From NCBI RefSeq assembly GCF_008973665.1, contig NZ_WACP01000007.1, positions 186,001-250,000 of the forward strand: 64,000 bases of DNA. Direction: 5' to 3'. The notes under the pieces are model-generated. The model had not been told where the DNA came from. It saw only the letters and a program-made list of their open reading frames with translations, and ran no database searches. How positions within the stretch are numbered: the first letter of the stretch is position 1; every line of letters begins with the position of its first letter. Positions 57,959 through 64,000 of this stretch are shown piece after piece. Source of the stretch: Paenibacillus tengchongensis (lineage in GTDB: Bacteria; Bacillota; Bacilli; Paenibacillales; Paenibacillaceae). A program made the position numbers and the translations under genes.

Positions 57959-59098
57959 TTAGTGGAGCTGTCCGCGCGGCGGATTGCAGCCCGCCCCCCG
58001 CGTCAGCAGCAGGTAGCGCGCATAGCGCAGCGGGTTCTCGGCGGCCAGCCTGGCCGCGCGGCGGTCGCCGCTTAAGCCGAAGACGGCCCGGCCCGGCTTG
58101 GAATTGGCTTCGAGCAGATAGATCCGGCCGCCCCTGTCGATCCCGAAATCGAGGCCAAGCTCCCCGAGTCTGCCGCAGGACGCCTCCAGCAGGGGAGGCA
58201 GCAGGGCTGCCGCGGCGGTAAGCTCTCTCAGCATTGCTTCAGCCGCCGTCCCGCCGTATTCTTCAAGCAGGTAGGCCGGGGCGGGAACTGCAGTTCCTCC
58301 GCCGTGCAGATTGGAGGTGAGGCCTCCGCGTCCGCCCAGCCGGACGGCCATGCCGGTTAAGGTCCATACGCCGCGGCCGTTCTTCTGCATCAGCACCCGG
58401 ACATCGAACGGATGTCCCTTGCTGTCGGTCAGGTGCAGGTAGGACTGTATGATATAGCGGCGCCGGCCGATGAAATGATGGATCCACTCCAGGCCCAAGC
58501 TCAGAGAGACGAAGGTATGGTGAAAGACGCCGTTGGCGCCATCCCGGCCGCTGATGCACATTCCGCCGCCGGCTTTCTGCCCGCTCAGGCGGGCATGGAG
58601 CGAGCGTTTGCCGTGCGTACCGTTAACGGGCTTCAGGAAGACGCCGTCCGCCCGCTTGGCCAGCTGCGCCCCGAGCTGTGCAGGACCGGTGTACAGCCGG
58701 GTTTCCGGCAGGAGCGGTGCGGCATCCCGGCTGCGGCGCAGCATCCGGTATACGTTCCATTTGTCGGGCAGCCCGCGCGACCAGGGAACGCTGCGGGGCA
58801 GAGACGCGATGGCCGCCGCCGCCGCCCGCTTCTCCTGCGGGTCGGTATAGAGGCCGCGGTTATACACAATGTCCGGGGGAGCGGCCATGGTCTGCTCCCA
58901 CTGTCCGCCGCTGAAGGTATAACCGGAGATGGTGTTGCTTCCGCCGTCGACTCCTTCCGGGTGGAAGACTAGGGCCTGCAGTCCATAGGACGGGGCGGCG
59001 GCGCAAAGCTGGCTGCAGAATTCAGGTTCGGCGACAGGCGGATAGCCGTTTCTGCGGCCGGTCATGATGCCGAGGAAGCCAAGTCGGTTCTGTGTCAT
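57959..59098 (-). CDS. YheC/YheD family ATP-grasp protein (short type, copy 2)
   Basis: 379 residues. YheC-like opening (LGFLGIMTGRRNGYPP) and PDIVYNRGLYTD; the nucleotide-binding segment VFLKPVNGTHGKRSLHARL lacks the usual GxGI ending and is followed by a Gly-rich insert (SGQKAGGGMCISGRDG), so ATP binding may be altered. Later motifs are normal: YIIQSYLHL, PFDVRVLMQKNGRGVWTLTG, TSNLHGGGTAVP, YLLEANSKPGRAVF. GAGGAGG precedes the ATG. It follows copy 1 by 10 bp. Confidence 0.88.
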   Translation of the reverse strand: MTQNRLGFLGIMTGRRNGYPPVAEPEFCSQLCAAAPSYGLQALVFHPEGVDGGSNTISGYTFSGGQWEQTMAAPPDIVYNRGLYTDPQEKRAAAAAIASLPRSVPWSRGLPDKWNVYRMLRRSRDAAPLLPETRLYTGPAQLGAQLAKRADGVFLKPVNGTHGKRSLHARLSGQKAGGGMCISGRDGANGVFHHTFVSLSLGLEWIHHFIGRRRYIIQSYLHLTDSKGHPFDVRVLMQKNGRGVWTLTGMAVRLGGRGGLTSNLHGGGTAVPAPAYLLEEYGGTAAEAMLRELTAAAALLPPLLEASCGRLGELGLDFGIDRGGRIYLLEANSKPGRAVFGLSGDRRAARLAAENPLRYARYLLLTRGAGCNPPRGQLH

Positions 59099-59108
59099 GA
59101 TGTCCTCC

Positions 59109-60476
59109 TCATAACCCGGCCAGGTAACGGCAATAAAGAATCATTTGCTTGACGGACGGCCTGATCTTGGTTTCGTTAAGCGGTGTATTGTCATTCTTCG
59201 ACGGCTTGGAGTTCACTTCCAGCAGCCAGATCCGCCCTGACTGGTCCAGGGCAAGGTCGATGCCGAGCTCGCCGAAATGGGCGGGGATGTAAGTCTCGAC
59301 GCCTCTGGCGATCGCCAGCGCCGCCCGGGGCAGCTGCACCTGCGCATTCTCCTTCATGCCGGGAGGGAGATTACTCTTCGCGACCGCCTCCCGCACCGGA
59401 CTGAGACTGCCGCCCCGCGCCAGATTCGAGACAAAATGATTGTTCCCCGCCGTGCGGGCGACAATGGAGGTGACGGCCCATTTGCCGGTGCCGTTCTTCT
59501 GCACCAGTGCGCGGAAATCGACCGGACGCCGGCCGATCTCCATCAAGGGCAGTCCTTGCTGGATCTGGAAGCGTGTGGTCTTCATCTTTGGTGCAATGGA
59601 CTGGTACAGCTTCGCCAGACTCGGGTAAGTCTGTCTGCGGGTGCCGAGCGGGGTGGTGGAGAGCAGCCGGTATCCCCCGCTTTCGTCTTTGGAAATACGC
59701 AGAATCCCTTTGCCGAGGCTGCCGCGCACAGGCTTGAGGAATACGCTCGAATAGCTGTTGCACATTTTCTTCAGGGTGGCAAAGCCTTGGAGGGCATGCG
59801 ATTCCGGTAAATACCGCTGCAGGGCCGGGTCATGCGTCAGCGCTTCGAATACCTCTGTTTTGTCCAGAAACTTTTCATTGAAAAAATGCGTTCCGTATCG
59901 GGATTTTACATCCGCCAAGAAATGCTGTACGCTAGGTTTGTTCTCCACCTTCCGCGTGGTCAGCCGATTATTGATGACGTCGGCTACGGGAAGGCTCAGC
60001 TTGTGCCAGCCCTCGTCGTATACCCAGCCCTGGATGGAGGCGCTGCGCGTTTCCAGTACATCCGGGGTAAAGAAATATACATAGGCACCCTGTACATGGC
60101 AGGCATTGGTCAGTTCCCGGCAGAACATCGTAATCGGGCCAAACAGCCTGTCGGGATGATCGGGATGGTCACGGCTGACCATTACGCCGATCAGCGGCCC
60201 CAGCCGCAGTGTACGGCTGCCGGGGCTGTAGGCGGCGTTCAGGTTCAGTTTGCTTTTCCAGCCCAGACGCCGGCCCAGACCTTCGCTGATGCGCAGACTG
60301 TCGGCTTTCGGGACAGGAACGACGGTTACCTCCTGCCGGAATGAGCCGAAGGCGAGCTGGATCATTCCGTGTGCCGGTATTTTGAGCCGTTTCATGGTTT
60401 TGTCGCCAAGCATTACAGCGTTTTCCTGCAGGATGCCCGAGTGGACCGTTTGGACCGGGATCTTGAACTTAGACAT
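59109..60476 (-). CDS. YheC/YheD family ATP-grasp protein (long type, copy 1)
   Basis: 455 residues. Extra N-terminal domain (FKIPVQTVHSGILQENAVML, LRISEGLGRRLGWKSKL) like YheD, then VINNRLTTRKVENKP, VFLKPVRGSLGKGILRISKD, FQIQQGLPLMEIGRRPVDFR, SNLARGGSLSPVREA and IWLLEVNSKPSKND. The ATG at 60476 has AAGGAGATC upstream; the frame runs 9 codons further. It is first in the operon and faces the yheA homologue across 269 bp, matching the neighbourhood of B. subtilis yheA-yheC-yheD in gene content. Confidence 0.9.
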   Translation of the reverse strand: MSKFKIPVQTVHSGILQENAVMLGDKTMKRLKIPAHGMIQLAFGSFRQEVTVVPVPKADSLRISEGLGRRLGWKSKLNLNAAYSPGSRTLRLGPLIGVMVSRDHPDHPDRLFGPITMFCRELTNACHVQGAYVYFFTPDVLETRSASIQGWVYDEGWHKLSLPVADVINNRLTTRKVENKPSVQHFLADVKSRYGTHFFNEKFLDKTEVFEALTHDPALQRYLPESHALQGFATLKKMCNSYSSVFLKPVRGSLGKGILRISKDESGGYRLLSTTPLGTRRQTYPSLAKLYQSIAPKMKTTRFQIQQGLPLMEIGRRPVDFRALVQKNGTGKWAVTSIVARTAGNNHFVSNLARGGSLSPVREAVAKSNLPPGMKENAQVQLPRAALAIARGVETYIPAHFGELGIDLALDQSGRIWLLEVNSKPSKNDNTPLNETKIRPSVKQMILYCRYLAGL

Positions 60477-60586
60477 CGTGGATCTCCTTCCGGTAGGCAG
60501 CATGATGCCGGCAAAATGATAGCTAAGGGTTACATATCATTCATCATATGGAGACATCCGACCCTTGGTGATTGACCCATTTCATG

Positions 60587-60628
60587 AAAAAGCCGTGCCG
60601 GGCGCCTGCATCCGCGCCCTGACACGGC
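60587..60628 (-). terminator. hairpin with T run in the leader of the YheC/YheD operon
   Basis: On the minus strand the stem GCCGTG/CACGGC with inner GGGCGC/GCGCCC is followed by five T, 111 bp upstream of the first start codon. It could stop antisense transcription or act as an attenuator. Confidence 0.6.
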
Positions 60629-60745
60629 CGCGGTATCGCAACCTAGGGCAAGCGCCTATTTATCGTTCTGGACGCCGGGGGAGCGAATTTTGAACGAAGT
60701 GAATTCAAGAGAAGTATTGCTAACCATACTTTGAGGAGGATTAAC

Positions 60746-61087
60746 ATGAACGTAATCGATAAAGCGCATGAACTGGCAAGAGCCATTAAGGAGAGCAGCG
60801 AGTTCGCCGACGTATCCAGCGCGATGCGGGTGATTGAGTCAGATGCGGAGAGCAAAGCGATGCTGGACAACTTCCGCGCCAAGCAGGTGGAGCTGCAGCA
60901 GCGGATGATGAGCGGCGAAATGCCGCCGCAGGAGGACATGGAGCAGATGGAGAAGCTGTTCGAGGTGCTGAACCTGAACCTGGCCATCCGCCGGCTGTTC
61001 GAAGCGGAGCGCCGTCTCAGCGTTGTGATCGAGGATGTAAACAAGATTATTACCGACAGCTTGTCGCAGATGTACAGCGGCCGCTGA
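60746..61087 (+). CDS. yheA: YlbF/YmcA family protein, YheA-like
   Basis: 113-residue, fully helical protein (MNVIDKAHELARAIKESSEF, QMEKLFEVLNLNLAIRRLFEAE), matching the UPF0342/YheA branch of the YlbF family. YlbF and YmcA form an RNase Y-associated complex; YheA itself is uncharacterised. GAGGAGGA lies 5-6 bp before the ATG. It is divergent from the YheC/YheD operon and has a strong terminator. Confidence 0.88.
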   Translation: MNVIDKAHELARAIKESSEFADVSSAMRVIESDAESKAMLDNFRAKQVELQQRMMSGEMPPQEDMEQMEKLFEVLNLNLAIRRLFEAERRLSVVIEDVNKIITDSLSQMYSGR

Positions 61088-61130
61088 GGTCTGGTTGTAC
61101 GGCGGGTGGAAGTTGCCGGCTGTTTATGGA

Positions 61131-61175
61131 AAAAAGGGAGCTTCTCCGCCATCCGGACGGAGAAACTCCCTTTTT
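61131..61175. terminator. bidirectional terminator after yheA
   Basis: AAAAAGGGAG-C-TTCTCCG pairs with CGGAGAA-A-CTCCCTTTTT. Confidence 0.85.
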
Positions 61176-61302
61176 GCGCTGGCCGGCGGAGGCCGTATTC
61201 CCGCCCGGGGGTGCGGCGAGCGGCTTGTTAGGCATACCCGCCAGGCAGCAGATACCGGCGGATAGGGACGCTTGGCATCCGCATGGAGTGAGCTTCCACT
61301 CT

Positions 61303-61486
61303 AGTTGGATTTTTGTCACTTAAATAATCCCTTTGTGCCGGTTAGCTGCGGATTAGTTCGATAATCGCCACTTAATCGTAGTGAAAGGGATGACTGGAGC
61401 GGATTTCTGTCAAAATAGATGGCGGAAATCCAATTAAATCCTGAAAATAGCCCTGTACGCGGAAAATAAGTGGCGGAAATCCAACT
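61303..61486. repeat. 184-bp MITE-like element with terminal inverted repeats
   Basis: The ends AGTTGGATTTTTGTCACTTA (61303-61322) and TAAGTGGCGGAAATCCAACT (61467-61486) are inverted copies matching at 17 of 20 positions. Inside, GGATTTCTGTCA (about 61401) faces TGGCGGAAATCC (about 61420) as a nested inverted pair, and GCCACTTA occurs again near 61366. No coding potential and no clear target-site duplication. It may be a miniature transposable element or an intergenic palindromic repeat. Confidence 0.6.
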
Positions 61487-61493
61487 GGCGCCT

Positions 61494-61731
61494 AAGCCTC
61501 GCTGTGCTGCACCATCGCCACCGCCAAGCCTCGCTGTGCTGCACCATCGCCACCGCCAAGCCCCGCTGTGCTGCACCATCGCCACCGCAAGCCCCGCTGT
61601 GCTGCACCATCGCCACCGCCAAGCCCCGCTGTGCTGCACCATCGCCACCGCCAAGCCTCGCTGTGCTGCATCACCGCCACCGCAAGCCCCGCTGTGCTGC
61701 ATCACCGCCACCGCCAAGCCCCGCTGTGCTG
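61494..61731. repeat. tandem array, eight copies of a 31-32 bp unit
   Basis: Units begin at 61494, 61526, 61558, 61589, 61621, 61653, 61684 and 61716 (the last partial), each starting AAGCCYCGCTGTGCTG followed by CACCATCGCCACCGCC or a close variant (CATCACCGCCACCGC in the last full units). Unit length is not a multiple of three, so open frames across it are artefacts. There are no spacers. Confidence 0.9.
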
Positions 61732-61765
61732 GTCCTGCGGCTCTGCAGCGCGTGTGCAAGCCGCG

Positions 61766-62344
61766 CTATTCCTGCTTGCCCTCGACGGCACAGAGCAGGA
61801 TGCCTGCGGCCAGGCCGAGACGGCGGTCCAGTTCGCCGCGCCGGTCCTCCGAGAAGTCGGCGGTAATCTTGGTGACGAACGGATTGATATTTTGCCGGAA
61901 CGCCGGAAGGGTCTGGTGCCGCAGCACAATATTGTACCGCTGCGGAATCAGCGTGATCATCCGCCGCAGCAAAGCCATGAGCGTGCTGTCCTCCTTGATC
62001 GCACCAAGCTCATGGTCGTGCCGGTCGAGAATGATCCACTCGTCTTTGACGATGGATTTTAGTCCTTTGCGCCTAAGTGCGCCTACATGCTCGCCGGACT
62101 CCGAATCATACACATCAAAGGTGGCGCTGAAATCAATCATTTTGCGGGCCTTGATGCGCAGAAGCTCCTGATGCATGCTTTCATCAGAGTACAGCGCAAT
62201 ATCCTCTTTGAGCTTAAAGGCCTTCATCTCCGAATACCCCACAAGCTCCTCTGCATTGTTGTAGAGGTGCAGCTTGGCGCCCATGATGGAGAAGACCTTT
62301 TTACGGATGGTGTATTCCGTGTAGCTGAATATCTGATTCAACAT
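61766..62344 (-). CDS. LURP-one-related/tubby-like (YxjI-type) protein
   Basis: 192-residue beta-rich protein: an N-terminal strand-rich half (IFSYTEYTIRKKVFSIMGAK, YDSESGEHVGALRRKGLKSI) and a C-terminal amphipathic or hydrophobic helix (LDRRLGLAAGILLCAV). This is the phospholipid scramblase/LURP-one fold; bacterial members have no established function. GAGGAGGGA precedes the ATG. The tandem repeat array lies just past its 3' end. Confidence 0.75.
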   Translation of the reverse strand: MLNQIFSYTEYTIRKKVFSIMGAKLHLYNNAEELVGYSEMKAFKLKEDIALYSDESMHQELLRIKARKMIDFSATFDVYDSESGEHVGALRRKGLKSIVKDEWIILDRHDHELGAIKEDSTLMALLRRMITLIPQRYNIVLRHQTLPAFRQNINPFVTKITADFSEDRRGELDRRLGLAAGILLCAVEGKQE

Positions 62345-62480
62345 CTATCCCTCCTCGAATGCCCTTATCATCTCATATGCCCGCTTTCCCTGCCATCATA
62401 AACAGCTCATCCTTGCTGGCTGCTGTGCCTGAATCTACTTTCGGAAGTATATGGTTGTTTAATATTTTTGGCGGGTTGTC

Positions 62481-62509
62481 TCATATTCTGCAAAGACGGT
62501 TCATAGAGT
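62481..62509 (+). promoter_or_regulatory. candidate sigma-E sporulation promoter
   Basis: TCATATT (62481-62487), 14-bp spacer, CATAGAGT (62502-62509), close to the sigma-E pattern KCATATT-14-CATACAAT. It points to the small membrane protein gene 59 bp downstream. Confidence 0.5.
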
Positions 62510-62567
62510 AGAGATATAGAGACGGGATGAACACCCTTTTATTATTAGAACAAGGAGCTGTCCGACA

Positions 62568-62849
62568 ATGAAAAAAAGAAACAAATTCAAGCATGCCGCC
62601 TACATGCTGGCAGCACTGGCAATGCTGCTGTACGCGCTGCCGCGGCTATCCTTTGGGGAAGGGCCCGGCTGGGTGCTGGGATTCGGCCTGGTCTGGTGCG
62701 GGTTTGCCTTTCTGGTCATTGCGGCCCACCTGCATTTCCTGCTCGGAGTCGATGAAGAGAAGCAGAAGCGGCTTGCTGCTGTCCGCAAGCATAAGCTGGA
62801 GCAGTGGCAGGAGCAATGGACGGAGAAGGCGAGAGCTGCCGGCCGGTAA
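62568..62849 (+). CDS. small membrane protein, hypothetical
   Basis: 93 residues with two predicted membrane helices (HAAYMLAALAMLLYALP and WVLGFGLVWCGFAFLVIAAH), a basic N-terminus and a charged C-terminal helix (EEKQKRLAAVRKHKLEQWQE). AACAAGGAG precedes the ATG. No family recognised; the upstream sigma-E-like promoter suggests expression in the mother cell during sporulation. Confidence 0.72.
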   Translation: MKKRNKFKHAAYMLAALAMLLYALPRLSFGEGPGWVLGFGLVWCGFAFLVIAAHLHFLLGVDEEKQKRLAAVRKHKLEQWQEQWTEKARAAGR

Positions 62850-62880
62850 AACGTATGTGCAATCCTGGTGAACAAAGGCA

Positions 62881-63011
62881 CCGGTCAATAACACTGAAGC
62901 CATCGGGCATCCTGGCTATCACGGCTGAAGCTATCGGTCAGTACCGCTAAAGCCATCAGCATCCTGGCCATTACGGCTGAAGCCACCGGTCAGTAACACT
63001 GAAGCAATCGG
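62881..63011. repeat. imperfect tandem repeat, ~52-bp period
   Basis: About 2.5 copies starting at 62881, 62934 and 62986, each beginning CGGTCARTA and containing CTGAAGCCATCGG-like and GGCTGAAGC segments. Each period seems to be two related ~26-bp halves. No open frame is plausible across it. Confidence 0.75.
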
Positions 63012-63048
63012 CCTTACCTCTGGCAGCAGGGCAATAGATGATCTTGCC

Positions 63049-63097
63049 AAAACAGGCGTCCTCAGAACCGTTAGCGGTTCCGGCGGACGCCTGTTTT
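63049..63097. terminator. strong bidirectional terminator
   Basis: Perfect 13-bp stem AAAACAGGCGTCC/GGACGCCTGTTTT with an inner GAACCG/CGGTTC hairpin. Confidence 0.85.
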
Positions 63098-63261
63098 GTT
63101 GGCGTACAGTCTGCGGCATCCGAACCGCCCAGCTTGCCGTGCAGCATGCTCCGGCCGGGTCCGGGAGCCGGGGGCAAACCCGGGACCGGCGCGCCTTAGC
63201 TGCAGCGCATGCCCCCCGTCAAATAACGTTCAAATCTGCCGCGCTTCAGCACTGCATTCAC

Positions 63262-63290
63262 TTGCGAACCGTATCGCTGGGCGTTAATAT
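63262..63290 (+). promoter_or_regulatory. sigma-A promoter of the DRTGG-domain gene
   Basis: TTGCGA (63262-63267), 17-bp spacer, TAATAT (63285-63290), 45 bp before the start codon. Confidence 0.6.
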
Positions 63291-63334
63291 AATAGGTACA
63301 GTATAGTACAGATCGGACCATGGGGGTGTAACAG

Positions 63335-64000
63335 TTGGAGAGCCAGGGTGACAATATTACTAAACATGAACAACTGCTGCAGCACATTGAGAGCCTGAAG
63401 GTCGGTACGAAAATATCGGTCCGCAAGCTGGCCAAGGAGATGGCGGTCAGCGAAGGCACGGCCTACCGCGCCGTCAAGGAAGCGGAGAATCTCGGTATTG
63501 TGATCACCAAGGAGCGGATCGGCACGGTCCGGGTAGAAAAGAAGCCGCGCAACATTTCCGACCAGCTGACCTTCGGGGACGTGGTGGATATTGTCGAAGG
63601 CCATGTGCTTGGCGGAGCAGACGGGCTGGGCAAACATCTGCACAAATACGTCATCGGCGCTATGAAGGTGGACGCCATGGTCCGGTATATCGACGCGGAC
63701 AGCCTGCTGATCGTCGGCAACCGCGAGGATGCGCATTCGCTTGCGCTTGAGCAGGGGGCGGGCGTACTGGTGACCGGGGGGTTCGGGACAAGCCGCGAAG
63801 TGAAGGAGCTGGCTGACGAGCTTGATTTGCCGGTGATATCCTCACGCCATGACACCTTTACGGTGGCGTCGATGATTAACCGGGCGATTTTTGACCGGCT
63901 GATCAAGAAAAAGATTATGCTCGTCGAGGACATCCTGGAGAGCAAACCCCGGCTGCACACGCTCAAGACCTCCAGTACGGTCGCGGAGCTGCGGAAGCTG
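63335..64000 (+). CDS. DRTGG/CBS-domain transcriptional regulator, YtoI-like (3' end outside window)
   Basis: 222 codons are visible and stay open to the window end. Residues 1-75 form a GntR-like winged helix (SVRKLAKEMAVSEGTAYRAV, LGIVITKERIGTVRVEKK). Residues about 85-200 match a DRTGG domain (FGDVVDIVEGHVLGGADGLG, GAGVLVTGGFGTSREV). The sequence then enters KKIMLVEDILESKP, the usual start of a CBS pair. B. subtilis YtoI has the same order plus a hot-dog domain. The start is TTG with GGGGGTG 7-8 bp upstream. The ligand is probably an adenine nucleotide. Confidence 0.82.
   Translation, partial: MESQGDNITKHEQLLQHIESLKVGTKISVRKLAKEMAVSEGTAYRAVKEAENLGIVITKERIGTVRVEKKPRNISDQLTFGDVVDIVEGHVLGGADGLGKHLHKYVIGAMKVDAMVRYIDADSLLIVGNREDAHSLALEQGAGVLVTGGFGTSREVKELADELDLPVISSRHDTFTVASMINRAIFDRLIKKKIMLVEDILESKPRLHTLKTSSTVAELRKL

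Larger units (their letters stand above)
62850..63334. other. 485-bp intergenic region with repeats
   Basis: Contains an imperfect tandem repeat (62881-63011), a strong bidirectional terminator (63049-63097), a GC-rich stretch without a convincing gene, and a sigma-A promoter (63262-63290). Confidence 0.7.

Noticed and set aside
53781..60476. Graspetide (microviridin-like) biosynthetic cluster
   Set aside because: ATP-grasp plus GNAT is suggestive, but the proteins match the YheC/YheD spore family and no precursor peptide or exporter gene lies in the operon.
61494..61731. CRISPR array
   Set aside because: The units are directly adjacent with no unique spacers, and no cas genes are present.
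61316..62062. Open frames on both strands across the 32-bp repeat array, giving repetitive proteins
   Set aside because: Unit lengths of 31 and 32 change frame every copy, there is no start site support, and one strand lies over the LURP-like gene.

Overview
The window looks like chromosome from a GC-rich, endospore-forming Firmicute, most likely Paenibacillus or a close relative. This is an inference from gene content: spore genes (cotJABC, a CotF-type coat protein, many YheC/YheD proteins), a sufCDSUB operon in Firmicute order, an AbrB regulator behind Spo0A-box-like sites, YesM/YesN-type two-component regulation of a CUT1 sugar transporter, and strong AGGAGG ribosome binding sites. No rRNA, tRNA, CRISPR array, transposase or phage gene was found.

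Layout. 1-5071: Fe-S cluster operon sufC(partial)-D-S-U-B. 5259-6098: an AT-rich secreted-protein gene that looks foreign. 6330-9954: a heterodimeric ABC exporter with one degenerate ATP site. 10081-11808 (minus): a VOC protein, a short hypothetical and a MoaD-MoaE fusion. 11944-18364 (plus): a 5'-nucleotidase, uppP, an HD-GYP protein, the radical SAM protein YfkAB and a CNNM/CBS membrane protein. 18479-19573 (minus): an AT-rich gene with a HEPN-like RNxxxH motif and a zinc ribbon. 19737-25574: spore and catalase-like genes (cotJABC, DUF3231, CotF-like, Mn catalase) with an amino acid permease and a LysE exporter. 25742-37520: MFS transporters, a cytosolic GH13 alpha-glucanase, a ROK regulator with a palindromic operator, an FMN reductase, an AKR-epimerase pair, a methyltransferase, a CapA-like protein and a GNAT enzyme.

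37604-46708: an alpha-galactoside uptake and degradation locus. Two permeases (minus) diverge from a sensor kinase, an AraC-type response regulator, a lipoprotein binding protein and a GH36 alpha-galactosidase (plus). No ATPase is encoded, so a shared MsmX-type ATPase is probably used. 46709-47309: abrB with two promoters and several Spo0A-box matches. 47534-52746: a HAD phosphatase, an LtaS-type lipoteichoic acid synthase and a Tet(M)-family GTPase. 52789-53426: a deletion-fused remnant of a two-component system.

53781-60476 (minus): the most unusual locus, a six-gene operon of five YheC/YheD ATP-grasp paralogues and one GNAT acetyltransferase, opposite a yheA homologue. To its right is a repeat-rich zone: a 184-bp element with terminal inverted repeats, an eight-copy 31-32 bp tandem array, and a second ~52-bp tandem repeat at 62881-63011. 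The window ends inside a DRTGG-domain regulator gene.
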